This document shows, piece by piece, positions 23,094 to 34,177 of a stretch of 64,000 bases of DNA (positions are counted from its first letter, which is position 1; each line of letters starts with the position of its first letter). The stretch is from the NCBI GenBank assembly GCA_003999685.1, contig CP021224.1, forward strand, positions 620,001 to 684,000, read 5' to 3'. Source of the DNA: Taiwanofungus camphoratus (Eukaryota; Basidiomycota; Agaricomycetes; Polyporales; Taiwanofungaceae). Under the pieces are notes generated by a model, which saw nothing but the letters and a program-made list of their open reading frames with translations, had not been told where the DNA came from and did no database searches. The position numbers and the translations under genes are program-made.

Positions 23094-24421
23094 CTATGAT
23101 GGTGGGCTGGTAAGAACTTTTGACGTCCTCGAGGCATCGTAGGGATGGTCGCGACTTCGCTTGTGTTCGGGCATACGATCGTGATGGTCTGCTCCTCGTT
23201 TCCGAAGTTCTTAACCACACTCTCGGTTACCACATCGAAGGGTCGGCCTAGAAGGATATTGTAGGAGGGATTGCGTATGACGTGCATCTGTAGGTACAAC
23301 ACGATGTCGCCTACTTGGAACGAGACATTTCGAACCAGTCCTAAAGAACGGTCAATACTGCCATTAGCAGACTGCATATTTAGCTGCACGGAAGGGTCGT
23401 AGATTAGCCCTAAGGCATGACAGACTTGCTCTGACATCGCAACCACTTGTGACCCAGGGTCCACGATGCATTCGATTCGCTCTTTGTTGTCGATTAGGGC
23501 TTCGATAGAACGGATAGAATTCGAGTCGCGGGCTACTATGATTTCAGAGGGTTCTTCCTTTCCGGGTACGTGTCGTAAGTACGTTTCGTAGGGGTCTGGA
23601 ATGATGGTCGAACCAGGGACAAGGGGTTCACCATGGCACGATAGTTCGGAGGTTGCTAGCGTCGTTTTAGAAGCGAGATCGTCTGAGAGTTCCGTAATTT
23701 GAGCCATATGAGTAGCCTTGGGATCCATAGGCACACGTTTAGGGGTGATAGCTTCGCGATATCGCGCACGAACATCCGGGGATATAGATAGTAGCTCCTC
23801 GGGCGTTAGTGTAACCACTGGTGTTCTCATAGATCGCGCGAATATTTCCTCTGTAAGTTTCTCCTGATGAACCGGTGTGATCGTCTTATAGGCCACGTCC
23901 TTGCCTTTATCTGCTGTAGGCTTCGGAGCTGCTGCGAAATTTCGAAGATTCGGAGGTGCGTAAGTAGCATCTCGAGCATTAGCGAAAGGATGTACTGGTG
24001 GAGCGGGCGGTGGAATGGCTGCCTGTGATGCTGGTTGGGCTGGTACGTTAGGTGTAGACGAGGCATGCTCCGATGAGTTCGTGGGCGGATCGGACGCATT
24101 CGCAGGCTTCGGAGGCGACGGCGCTGAATTAGAAGGATAATTGGATCGCCTTAGAATGGTAGGAGGGGTCTGGTTCTGCGCCTCCGCCACTGGGGCATCT
24201 TGGTTAGCAGGGGGATCCACTACTGGATGCTGAGCGCGTCCTATCGGAGGTGCGTTGGCTAAGGGTGGGTTTCTAGGATCAGACTGCGCATTAGGAGCAC
24301 CCTGCCTTCTGCGCTGGGGTACTTCCACACCATCGAAGACTTCGCGACGTCTCCGAAGTTGGTAAATCTCGTGTTCTAAAGCGGCTATACGATCCTCGGC
24401 GGATAGTGAGAATGCAGGCAC
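23048..24421 (-). CDS. protease-bearing block of the LTR element
   Basis: This 457-residue fossil-class block has a Pro/Ala/Asn-rich N-terminal half and a C-terminal aspartic protease-like fold around IVDPGSQVVAMSEQVCHALG and NILLGRPFDVV, the D-S/P-G and ILG-type hallmarks of retropepsins. It lies between gag and pol and overlaps the start of pol by 46 bases. Confidence 0.8.
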   Translation of the reverse strand: MPAFSLSAEDRIAALEHEIYQLRRRREVFDGVEVPQRRRQGAPNAQSDPRNPPLANAPPIGRAQHPVVDPPANQDAPVAEAQNQTPPTILRRSNYPSNSAPSPPKPANASDPPTNSSEHASSTPNVPAQPASQAAIPPPAPPVHPFANARDATYAPPNLRNFAAAPKPTADKGKDVAYKTITPVHQEKLTEEIFARSMRTPVVTLTPEELLSISPDVRARYREAITPKRVPMDPKATHMAQITELSDDLASKTTLATSELSCHGEPLVPGSTIIPDPYETYLRHVPGKEEPSEIIVARDSNSIRSIEALIDNKERIECIVDPGSQVVAMSEQVCHALGLIYDPSVQLNMQSANGSIDRSLGLVRNVSFQVGDIVLYLQMHVIRNPSYNILLGRPFDVVTESVVKNFGNEEQTITIVCPNTSEVATIPTMPRGRQKFLPAHHHSCPHANSSNHLRSGF

Positions 24422-24478
24422 ATTTAGGCGATTGTCGATTTCGAATAGGAGCTGTGGGGAGGAATTCGTGCCATTTCG

Positions 24479-25981
24479 TCAATGATATTCGTAAAGCCTA
24501 TCGCGAATCGTACGTCCTGGGATCGTTCTGGGTACAAAATTTCCATTTGGCAGCACTATCTTTCCATCTGGGTTGCGCTTGCACTTGCCATCCTTGATGT
24601 CTTGCTCGATGTGCTTGCAACACCTAGTGCAGCAGTCCAAGTCCCCGCAATAGTGACAGTACTGGCCTTCTACATGAGTGTGCTCGCCGCGCGAGCTGTC
24701 CAATCGAGGGGGTCGCTGGTTCGCAAGAACAGGAGCTAGCGCACTGGTTACGGACTTCGTGAGGATCTCTGCGAACGTCTGTAGATCCTCTATCTTTAGC
24801 GATGAGCCCCCCACGGGCATGGTAGTGGTCGAAGTAGTTACAGTCGTAGCAGAGGTAAGAGTCGTAGAAGTACCAAGGAGTACGAACTTTGCTGCGCTAT
24901 GTAGCTGGTCCAAGGTGTAGGGATCATCGGGTAAGTGATCAGGGAACTTTAGCTGTAACCTAGTAGACACGCGAGCCCATAGCGAAGGCTGGAAGGCCCT
25001 CGTGAAAGCACGGCTTTGCTCGATAGTAGACAACCTATTTTTCGAAATTAGGTACTTCGTGATGGCATAAAACTCACGATAGAAGCTTCCTAAGTCTGCC
25101 GCATTGTTGATTCCAATCCTAGCACGTTCTCCTATCAACTGATCCAAGTCAGACATAGACCACATTCTATCGTCCTCTGTGCCTGGGTAGAGGCTTCTAA
25201 TCTTCTTCTTGAAGTCCTCGTAGGTCTTCGTGACATCGGAACACTCAGGGAGGGACTCCCATAGGTCCGAAACATCGATAGGAGGGTAGCGAGTAGTCCA
25301 GTGTTTCTTCGTCGCCTCATCCGCTATCTGGCAGCGGACAAAAAGTGACTCTAAGTCCTGGAAATACCTTCGGATGGTCCTAGGCTGGTCAGGATCGAAG
25401 GTAGGGGATGTACGATCTCCTCGAGGCGGCATGAGTGGAGGTGCGTTCATGGTTGACACAGAAATAGGATTTAGGGGATTAGCTAAAATGGGTGCGGTCA
25501 GAGATGGGTTCGAAGCTGAGTTGATGCTAGCCGAAGAAGATTGGGTCGTAGAAGCGTCGGAAAGTGTAATAGAAGGAATCGGAGGGGAACGCGAAGCTGA
25601 TGGGAGCGTAGAGGATAGCTGAGGGGATGCCGGTAAATGGACTAAGATAGGGTCAGACGCTGAAGAAGGACCGCTTCCTTCGGAGGTGTTAGGAAGCTCA
25701 GGGGACGTGGACTGAGGTTCGAAGTCCTCAATTGGTGAGTCTTCGGACGTGGTAAGCGTGTCTAGAGACCCTTCAAAAAGAGCCTCAAAGTCGGGGGTCA
25801 ATTCGGAAGATTCGAGTGTAGAAATGATATCGGAGGGGATAGTCGTAGGTGTTCGCGAAGAGGTGCTTCGTGGAAGGCCTGCTTGAGTATAGTAACGATA
25901 GCCGACCTGAAAGAACTCGGATAGTAACTGATCGCTGTTTCTCGGAGAGGACTGGTTAGACGTAGGATGATCTGAAGGCAA
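24479..25981 (-). CDS. gag block of the LTR element
   Basis: This 500-residue fossil-class block has a Ser/Pro/Thr-rich N-terminus, a helical capsid-like middle (FDPDQPRTIRRYFQDLESLF, IKRS-type helices up to near residue 360) and a Cys/His knuckle-like cluster near the end (CHYCGDLDCCTRCCKH). Its position just inside the 5' LTR fits gag. Confidence 0.8.
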   Translation of the reverse strand: MPSDHPTSNQSSPRNSDQLLSEFFQVGYRYYTQAGLPRSTSSRTPTTIPSDIISTLESSELTPDFEALFEGSLDTLTTSEDSPIEDFEPQSTSPELPNTSEGSGPSSASDPILVHLPASPQLSSTLPSASRSPPIPSITLSDASTTQSSSASINSASNPSLTAPILANPLNPISVSTMNAPPLMPPRGDRTSPTFDPDQPRTIRRYFQDLESLFVRCQIADEATKKHWTTRYPPIDVSDLWESLPECSDVTKTYEDFKKKIRSLYPGTEDDRMWSMSDLDQLIGERARIGINNAADLGSFYREFYAITKYLISKNRLSTIEQSRAFTRAFQPSLWARVSTRLQLKFPDHLPDDPYTLDQLHSAAKFVLLGTSTTLTSATTVTTSTTTMPVGGSSLKIEDLQTFAEILTKSVTSALAPVLANQRPPRLDSSRGEHTHVEGQYCHYCGDLDCCTRCCKHIEQDIKDGKCKRNPDGKIVLPNGNFVPRTIPGRTIRDRLYEYH

Positions 25982-25996
25982 TGAAATCTTGACTGC

Positions 25997-26017
25997 TCCC
26001 CCTCGCGGTGGGCTCCA
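25997..26017 (-). other. putative primer-binding site
   Basis: Four bases inside the 5' LTR the minus strand reads TGGAGCCCACCGCGAGG. A TGG start complements the CCA end of a tRNA. I could not assign the tRNA by eye. Confidence 0.5.
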
Positions 26018-26021
26018 GAAA

Positions 26022-27628
26022 TGATACGACCTAGGGGACCCTGGTACCTAGGGAGTGCTCCGCAACGTGGCTGGGGGTAGTGTGATAACTGTGAGGGTGT
26101 GAGGGTAGGAGCTACAACCTGTATGATACCGGGAAACCTGTATGTCTTGTTTTTGTAAGTAGGGGAGTAAGGGGTCAAGGGTCCTGCACAACAGGATCTT
26201 GTTCCTAAGTGCTATACTATCCCTAAGGCCTTGCGAGGCCCTCCGAAGTATGCGAAGTTCTTCGAGGTTTTGCGAAGCCCTTCGAAGTTTTAGCTAAATC
26301 GCGCGAGCTGACTTCGTAGATGCTGCGAAGCCCTTCTGGTTAGAGTTAGCTAAAGGGCGTAAGGTTTTTGGAGTTTGTTAGAGCGAAGTGGGCGAGGTTT
26401 GGCTAGCGTAGGAGACCTGTAGGAGAGGTCGGAGAGTTCGAGGGCGTAGAGAGATGTACTATAGCCTGTAACTAAGGCTATGGGAGGGTCGTAGGGCTAT
26501 TCGTAGGACGTAGGGATAACGCAACGTGAGCCTAAGGGTATAACTAAGGCGGAGGCCCACCGGATAGGTGCTATAAGAGGTGCTGAAGGGCACAAAGTCA
26601 CGGCGACTTCGTAGATCGTAGTGCGTAGTTCGGGAAGCGTAGACGTAGTTCGTAGATATATCGCGAGCGTAGACGTAGTTCAAAGGTACTGAAACGAAGC
26701 TGGGGTGGAGACTTAGGGACCTTAGGACCGTTCCTAAGGTTGTACTCGCGGCGCTTTCCTGAGATCGGAGCTACAGGGGAACTGGTATTCCCAAGAGAGA
26801 AGCGTGCACTGAGGGGTCTCTCCTGTACATAGTAAACTACCTCTGACTAAATAGGAGAGCGTGAGGTGAACTAATCTTGCGCGAAGTGATCCTTACGAGT
26901 CCGAAATGTGTACTAAAACGCATGGACTCCGAAGTGAACACGAGGGGGATAGGAACTAATTAGGAACTGAAACAGGGGAACTACGAACGGTAGAAAGGTG
27001 ACCAACTTCATTCACGAGGGCGGGATGACTATCCGAGAGCAGCCATGCGCCGTGATCACCTATCTTAGTGGGCCAAGAGCGCACGAAGTTCTTAGCAGCG
27101 GGACTTGGCCTAATCGGGGTAGGAGGTGTCCTAACTGGGTGGAGGGCCATATGGATACGCCCTAGGATGACCTTATGGCGTAGGATCGAGACCCATGGGG
27201 GTGCACAAGGCTTCCTAAGTCCAACTTCCGGAACTTCGGACCGTTTCGGAGCCTATCGGAGGTAGCTGCAATCACAAGAGCTAGGAGAGACTTAGCTAAG
27301 ACTTCTTAGCTAAGCCCGGGATGAGTGACGTAGTAGATAGGACCTAGATCCAATGGAACAGTATGGGAGGGCCGGCAGTGTCCGATAGTGGACTTAGCAG
27401 GAGTTAGGGACTTCGCGTCTAGCATTCGAAATCTCGTAGTACCTCGTGTGACTTCGCAAGACTTCGTAGGGTGTTAGGAGGGTTTAGGAAGAAGAGGGGG
27501 CGTTAGGAATATTATAGGAACCTATCCCTCCTGTCGTAGGCTGTAGGAGAGTCTTAGAGTGGTCGGTTGGGGGATTAGAAAGCTCCTAAAATCGCGATTC
27601 GGGGCCCAGGAGGCTACGGGACTCATCA
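26022..27628 (-). repeat. 5' LTR of the complete Ty3-type element
   Basis: This 1,607-bp copy has TGAT..ATCA ends and appears identical to the other LTR of the element. It is followed at 27629-27632 by the CCGC duplication and then by LINE sequence. Confidence 0.93.
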
Positions 27629-27675
27629 CCGCTGTTGGTCTTAGGACTGATGGTGCACCCTCCTCGTCGAGTGCA

Positions 27676-29752
27676 ATGTCGGTGCATGGCGGCTGCCCTG
27701 CTCATCGCACTCAAGCCAACTCGGAACCCCCGAGCTCTCGTCCTCTGGACACACCTTTGATCCCACCCTATCATGGGGAGAGATCCACTTCGAGTCCCTC
27801 CCTCTCGGGAGGTCCTCTCTTTGAATTGACAGCCATAGTGCCAGACGATTCACAAAGGATTCATAGTAGGCCCTCTCCCTCTAGGGGAGGGGGTAACGAA
27901 TACACTGGTATTGGAGGCAGCCTTGCTGTACCCATGCCCCTTGCCCACGCTGGAAGTGCATGGCACACCAGTTCGGGCTTAGTGCCACCAAACCCCTGTG
28001 GGCTTGATGAGTCAGTCTGTAAACTGGATTCTTCCGACGGTGCTTTGGCCCCACCGTTTGGAACTTCGCCGGCTTCACAACCTAATGAACGGCCCGATTC
28101 CCCCATGATGGTGGAAGCGGACCCCTCCCATACGCCCAGCCCTATGGCTGATGGTGACAATCTGCGAGATGAGCCTAATAGGCCCGTACTCACATGCATA
28201 AGTGCAAATGTTCAGAAATCTGCGGAGAATATGAGCATTCTACTTGAGAGACATAGAGACACTGACATTGTCTGCGTCCAGGAGATCTTCTGGGGCCGCA
28301 TTAAGGATGTGGCCTCAGCTAAGTCACAAGATGGGGAGGCGTATGAGAATACGTCTGCCCATGCCTCGTTCAAGTGCCTTGAGGCATCGAAAGATTTCCG
28401 GGTCGCAGTATATGTCAACAAGCGGTGGGCTTCGGCCTTTCCACAAGTCGTCACCCATAGCGTGTCCCATAAGGATTGCCTTTTGGTAGCGCTTAAGCTT
28501 CCGTCCGGGAACTTTCATGTCCTGAACGTATACAACGACAGCACCACTTTTGATGCTGTCCGATATTTGGAAACACGTGTCCACGCGCTTCCACCCATCG
28601 CGTGCATGTGCGGGGATTTCAATCTCCGCCACCCATTGTGGGATGCATGGGCTGCGGGATCTCGAGTGCGGCCTCCGCACTACGCTGATTCCAATCACCT
28701 TATCAAGATGGCTCAAGCTGAACTCGATCTAGTCTTGCTGAATGCCCAGGACGGTCCAGTCACTTGGCGTTCCCACAATATCGCTCTCACGCCTGGAGTC
28801 ATTGACTTGGTGTGGATCGACCCAGTGTACTATGAAGGTCAAGACCTTCATGTACTCATGTCACATCGCCATAACAGCGACTATGCGGTCCTGCGGTGGG
28901 AGATGCCGATTGAAGTTGAACCAGAACCAGTGCGGGGTATACCTCGCACTGGCGACGCGGCCCAACAATTCGTGACGGCAACGGCAAAATTGTTCGCTGA
29001 TTACCCTACACATTTCAGCAGCGCCCAAGGCATTGAACGGATGGGGGACCGCCTTGAGCGGGACCTTCAAAGACTATGGATGGAGTATTCGTCAGTGAAG
29101 CACCCGTCCAAACGCTCAAAGTCGTGGTGGGATGCTGCATGCTCCCGCGTGGCTACTCAACTTGCGAACACCCAGCACCGTCTTAGTGCGGCGTCTGGGC
29201 AGTATCGCCACACACACCATCAGTTGGGACCTGGAGCTCAGGCCACTGCAGATGCATATGATAGTGCTGCTGAACTTCGGTCCGAACGGCATAAACAACG
29301 TGCTACACTTCGACTTGCCACGAAGCGAGCGAAGCGTGCACACTTTGATCGGATCATGGATGAATCCAATCCCCAACTGATCTCGGACTTTGTTGCCTGG
29401 ACAAAGCCGAGACGGCAAGAGGCCACCATTCAACTGCGTCAAGCTGATGGTGCGCCAGTCCAAAGTGCGGCTGATCTCAGCCGTGCCTTTCAAGCCCAGT
29501 TCACACCCGCCAACCCACGGCCGGTGGATCTGTCATTTGTAGACAAAATTCCTCAACGGGAGGAGTTGACTCTACCTGACATTAGTGAGTTTGAGATTCA
29601 CGAGAATCTTAAATCCACTAGCAATACATCCGCACCCGGTCCCGATCACGTGAACTGGATGTGGATTAAATGGTTGGTGGACCAGATCGAGCGCTCTGAG
29701 GAGGGCATTGAGACCGATCTCGGTATACACGTGCGGCAGTGGCTGCGCGCGT
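27676..29752 (+). CDS. LINE ORF part 1: APE endonuclease and start of RT
   Basis: This is the first coding piece of the LINE; ATG at 27676 is the first in-frame start after the leader. About 170 residues of Pro/Ser-rich sequence precede the endonuclease, which shows CISANVQKS, IVCVQEIFW, CMCGDFNLRHPLWD and LTPGVIDLVW. The final motif is SDYAVLRW, so Tyr stands where the catalytic SDH histidine is usual. A helical linker with HxH pairs follows, and then the RT entry KSTSNTSAPGPDHVNW. The piece ends at the solo LTR. The endonuclease nicks target DNA in target-primed reverse transcription. Confidence 0.88.
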
Positions 29753-31449
29753 TGATGAGTCCCGTAGCCTCCTGGGCCCCGAATCGCGATTTTAGGAGCT
29801 TTCTAATCCCCCAACCGACCACTCTAAGACTCTCCTACAGCCTACGACAGGAGGGATAGGTTCCTATAATATTCCTAACGCCCCCTCTTCTTCCTAAACC
29901 CTCCTAACACCCTACGAAGTCTTGCGAAGTCACACGAGGTGCTACGAGATTTTGAATGCTAGACACGAAGTCCCTAACTCCTGCTAAGTCCACTATCGGA
30001 CACTGCCGGCCCTCCCATACTGTTCCATTGGACCTAGGTCCTATCTACTACGTCACTCATCCCGGGCTTAGCTAAGAAGTCTTAGCTAAGTCTCTCCTAG
30101 CTCTTGTGATTGCAGCTACCTTCGATAGGCTCCGAAACGGTCCGAAGTTCCGGAAGTTGGACTTAGGAAGCCTTGTGCACCCCCATGGGTCTCGATCCTA
30201 CGCCATAAGGTCATCCTAGGGCGTATCCATATGGCCCTCCACCCAGTTAGGACACCTCCTACCCCGATTAGGCCAAGTCCCGCTGCTAAGAACTTCGTGC
30301 GCTCTTAGCCCGCTAAGATAGGTGATCACGGCGCATGGCTGCTCTCGGATAGTCATCCCACCCTCGTGAATGAAGTTGGTCACCTTTCTACCGTTCGTAG
30401 TTCCCCTGTTTCAGTTCCTAATTAGTTCCTATTCCCCTCGTGTTCACTTCGGAGTCCATGCGTTTTAGTACACATTTCGGACTCGTAAGGATCACTTCGC
30501 GCAAGATTAGTTCACCTCACGCTCTCCTATTTAGTCAGAGGTAGTTTACTATGTACAGGAGAGACCCCTCAGTGTACGCTTCTCTCTTTGGAATACCAGT
30601 TCCCCTGTAGCTCCGATCTCAGGAAAGCGCCGCGAGTACAACCTTAGGAACGGTCCCAAGGTCCCTAAGTCTCCACCCCAGCTCCGTTTCAGTACCTTTG
30701 AACTACGTCTACGCTCGCGATATATCTACGAACTACGTCTACGCTTCCCGAACTACGCACTACGATCTACGAAGTCGCCGTGACTTTGTGCCCTTCAGCA
30801 CCTCTTATAGCACCTATCCGGTGGGCCTCCGCCTTAGTTATACCCTTAGGCTCACGTTGCGTCATCCCTACGTCCTACGAATAACCCTACGACTCCCCCA
30901 TAGCCTTCATTACAGGCTATAGTACATCTCTCTACGCCCTCGAACTCTCCGACCCACACCTCGAAGTCATCAGACACTTCAGAGCTTCCAGCAACCTCGT
31001 TCCCTCATTCCTATTCCAAGTATTAGCTCTCCGAACCATCCAACCTCTCCTACAAGTCTCCTACGCCAGCCAAACCTCGCCCACCTCGCTCTAACAAACC
31101 TCTAAGCCTTACACCCTTTAGCTAACTCTAGCTAAAAGGACTTCGCAGCATCTACGAAGTCAGCTCGCGCGATTTAGCTGAAACTTCGAAGGACTTCACA
31201 GAATCTCGAAGGACTTCGTGTACTTCGGAGGGCCTTGCAAGGCCTTAGGGATAGTATAGCACTTAGGAACAAGATCCTGTTGTGCAGGACCCTTGACCCC
31301 TTACTCCCCTACTTACAAAAACAAGACATACAGGTTTCCCGGTATCATACAGGTTGTAGCTCCTACCCTCACACCCTCACAGTTATCACACTACCCCCAG
31401 CCACGTTGCGGAGCACTCCCTAGGTACCAGGGTCCCCTAGGTCGTATCA
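29753..31449 (+). repeat. solo LTR of the Ty3-type family, copy A
   Basis: This fossil-class solo LTR of 1,697 bp has TGATGAG..GTATCA ends and GCGT on both sides (29749-29752 and 31450-31453). It is about 90 bases longer than the LTRs of the complete element, shares that extra stretch with copy B, and lies in the opposite orientation to the complete element. It interrupts the LINE between the RT entry and fingers. Confidence 0.92.
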
Positions 31450-31453
31450 GCGT

Positions 31454-32475
31454 ACTATAACACTTGCCTCGATTTTGAGGTCTATCCGAGCGTCTTTAAG
31501 CGGTCTGTTACGGTGGTTCTGCCCAAACCGAACAAACCGGATTATATGCTAGTGAAGGCCTACAGGCCTATCTGCTTGCTGAACTGTTTTGGCAAATTGT
31601 TCAAAAAGATCATTGCCAAACGAATGCAGTGGGATGCCCAGAAGTGGGGAATCCTACACCCATGCCAGTTTGGTGGGGCTATGCAACATAGTACCACTGA
31701 TGCTGGTATCCAGCTCGTGCATAATGTCAAAGAGGCATGGGCACAAAACCTTATCCCATCGGTGCTGTTGCTCGATGTGTCACAATTTTACCCGTCCATC
31801 AACCATGATGCACTGGTAGGAATCATGAGAAAGCAGGGCTTCAACAGCAAGCTCTGTAATTTTATGGCAAATTACTTGATCGGGTGGAAAACCCAATTTT
31901 TGTTTAATGGCACCCTGACTGATCCATCTGACTTTGATGTCGGAGTTGGCCAGGGTTCAAGTTTATCCCCGATTTTATCTGGGGTTTACATTGCACCGGT
32001 CATACACAAGTGGGCGCCAGTCCATTTGGTACAACTGGGCCATACCGGGACCCAGTTCTACGTGGACGATGGTCTCATCATGGCGGCTTCACCGAAGGCT
32101 GTTGACGACAGCCCGCAAGCCCTTGTATTGAAGAACAATGTCATTCTGGCAAATGTCTTCCATGATCTTGTCGGCGATCTGAATCGTTTAGGTTTAGGCG
32201 TTGAAGGAGACAAGTTGGAATTGATGCACTTCTGGAAGCGCCAGAAGGGGTATTTGACTTCCCGACCCCTTGGTCTGAATCTAACCATTCGAACTGATGG
32301 ACATGACATCACTTTGTGAGCGAAGGACACCATGCGCTACCTTGGGTTCTTTTTGGACCCCAAGCTTAGCTTCCATGCACACGTGCGGTTTTACGCCAAT
32401 AAGGCAGCTAGCACGTGCAACGCACTCCGCATGCTCGGTAATTCGGCATGCAGATTCCATCCCATCAACAAGCGG
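31454..32475 (+). CDS. LINE ORF part 2: reverse transcriptase core
   Basis: This second coding piece of the LINE carries RT motifs in order: VVLPKPNKPDYMLVKAYRPI, LLNCFGKLFKKIIAKRM, HPCQFGGAMQHSTTDA, the first catalytic aspartate in LLLDVSQFYPSINHD, VGQGSSLSPILSG and the catalytic FYVDDG at about 32056-32073. A TGA at 32317-32319 interrupts the frame just before MRYLGFFLDPKLSFHAHV, which belongs to the thumb. The RT copies the LINE RNA onto nicked target DNA. Confidence 0.88.
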
Positions 32476-34173
32476 TGATGAGTCCCGTAGCCTCCTGGGC
32501 CCCAAATCGCAATTTTAGGAGCTTTCTAATCTCCCAACCGACCACTCTAAGACTCTCCTACAGCCTACGACAGGAGGGATAGGTTCCTATAATATTCCTA
32601 ACACCCCCTCTCCTTCCTAAACCCTCCTAACACCCTATGAAGTCTTGCGAAGTCACACGAGGTGCTACGAGATTTCGAATGCTAGACACGAAGTCCCTAA
32701 CTCCTGCTAAGTCCACTATCGGACACTGCCGGCCCTCCCATACTGTTCCATTGGATCTAGGTCCTATCTACTACGTCACTCATTCCGGGCTTAGCTAAGA
32801 AGTCTTAGCTAAGTCTCTCCTAGCTCTTGTGATTGCAGCTACCTCCGATAGGCTCCGAAATGGTCCAAAGTTCCGGAAGTTGGACTTAGGAAGCCTTGTG
32901 CACCCCCATGGGTCTCGATCCTATGCCATAAGGTCATCCTAGGGCGTACCCATATGACCCTCCACCCAGTTAGGGCACCTCCTGCCCCGATTAGGCCAAG
33001 TCCTGCTGCTAAGAACTTTGTGCGCTCTTAGCCCACTAAGATAGGTGATCACAGCGCATGGCTGCTCTCGGATAGTCATCCCGCCCTCGTGAATGAACTT
33101 GGTCACCTTTCTACCGTACGTAGTTCCCCTGTTTCAGTTCCTAATTAGTTCCTATCCTCCTCATGTTCACTTCGGAGTCCATGCGCTTTAGTACACATTT
33201 CGGACTCGTAAGGATCGCTTCGCGCAAGATTAGTTCACCTCACGTTCCCCTATTTAGTCAGAGGTAGTTTACTATGTAAGAGAGAGACCCCTCAGTGCAC
33301 GCTTCTCTCTTTGGAATACCAGTTCCCCTGTAGCTTCGATCTCAGGAAAGCGCCGCGAGTACAACCTTAGGAACGGTCCTAAGGTCCCTAAGTCTCCACC
33401 CCAGCTTCGTTTCAGTACCTTTGAACTACGTCTACGCTCGCGATATATCTACGAACCATGTCTACGCTTCCCGAACTACGCACTATGATCTACGAAGTCG
33501 CCGTGACTTTGCGCCCTTCAGCACCTCTTATAGCACCTATCCGGTGGGCCTCCGCCTTAGTTATACCCTTAGGCTCACGTTGCATCATCCCTACGTCCTA
33601 CGAATAACCCTACGACTCCCCCATAGCCTTCATTACAGGCTATAGTACATCTCTCTACGCCCTCGAACTCTCCGACCCACACCTCGAAGTCATCAGACAC
33701 TTCAGAGCTTCCAGCAACCTCGTTCCCTCATTCCTATTCCAAGTATTAGCTCTCCGAACCATCCAACCTCTCCTACAAGTCTCCTACGCCAGCCAAACCT
33801 CGCCCACCTCGCTCTAACAAACCTCTAAGCCTTACACCCTTTAGCTAACTCTAGCTAAAAGGACTTCGCAGCATCTACGAAGTCAGCTCGCGCGATTTAG
33901 CTGAAACTTCGAAGGACTTCACAGAATCTCGAAGGACTTCGTGTACTTCGGAGGGCCTTGCAAGGCCTTAGGGATAGTATAGCACTTAGGAACAAGATCC
34001 TGTTGTGCAGGACCCTTGACCCCTTACTCCCCTACTTACAAAAACAAGACATACAGGTTTCCCGGTATCATACAGGTTGTAGCTCCTACCCTCACACCCT
34101 CACAGTTATCACACTACCCCACAGCCACGTTACGGAGCACTCCCTAGATACCAGGGTCCCCTAGGTCGTATCA
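32476..34173 (+). repeat. solo LTR of the Ty3-type family, copy B
   Basis: This fossil-class solo LTR of 1,698 bp is flanked by GCGG (32472-32475 and 34174-34177). It belongs to the same long subtype as copy A, with a modest number of differences from it. Its flanks differ from those of copy A, so the two inserted separately. Confidence 0.92.
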
Positions 34174-34177
34174 GCGG

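Larger units (their letters stand above)
15554..27628 (-). mobile_element. complete Ty3/gypsy-type LTR retrotransposon, 12,075 bp
   Basis: This is a fossil-class element that looks essentially whole and very young. It is transcribed on the minus strand, has 1,607-bp LTRs starting TGATGAG and ending GTATCA, and is flanked by CCGC on both sides (15550-15553 and 27629-27632). Internal parts in order are a putative primer-binding site, gag, a protease-bearing block, pol (RT, RNase H, integrase), an accessory gene on the opposite strand and a polypurine tract. The two LTRs look identical wherever I compared them, so insertion was recent. The coding part lies in three long reading blocks, which may simply reflect the family's own read-through, so I count between zero and two possible breaks. 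It sits inside the 5' leader of the LINE. Confidence 0.93.

Noticed and set aside
27559-27675. A fused LTR-LINE protein beginning inside the LTR
   Set aside because: The open frame extends into the LTR by chance and begins with GTG, not ATG. The first in-frame ATG in LINE sequence is at 27676.
30698-30922. A conserved 74-residue frame (MNYVYARD...) found in all four LTR copies
   Set aside because: It is a translation of the CTACG-rich LTR array, repeated because the LTRs are repeated. It has no family match and sits in non-coding LTR sequence.
29753-34173. The two solo LTRs as the two ends of a single large element
   Set aside because: Their flanking duplications differ (GCGT and GCGG), and the sequence between them is LINE coding sequence continuing in order.
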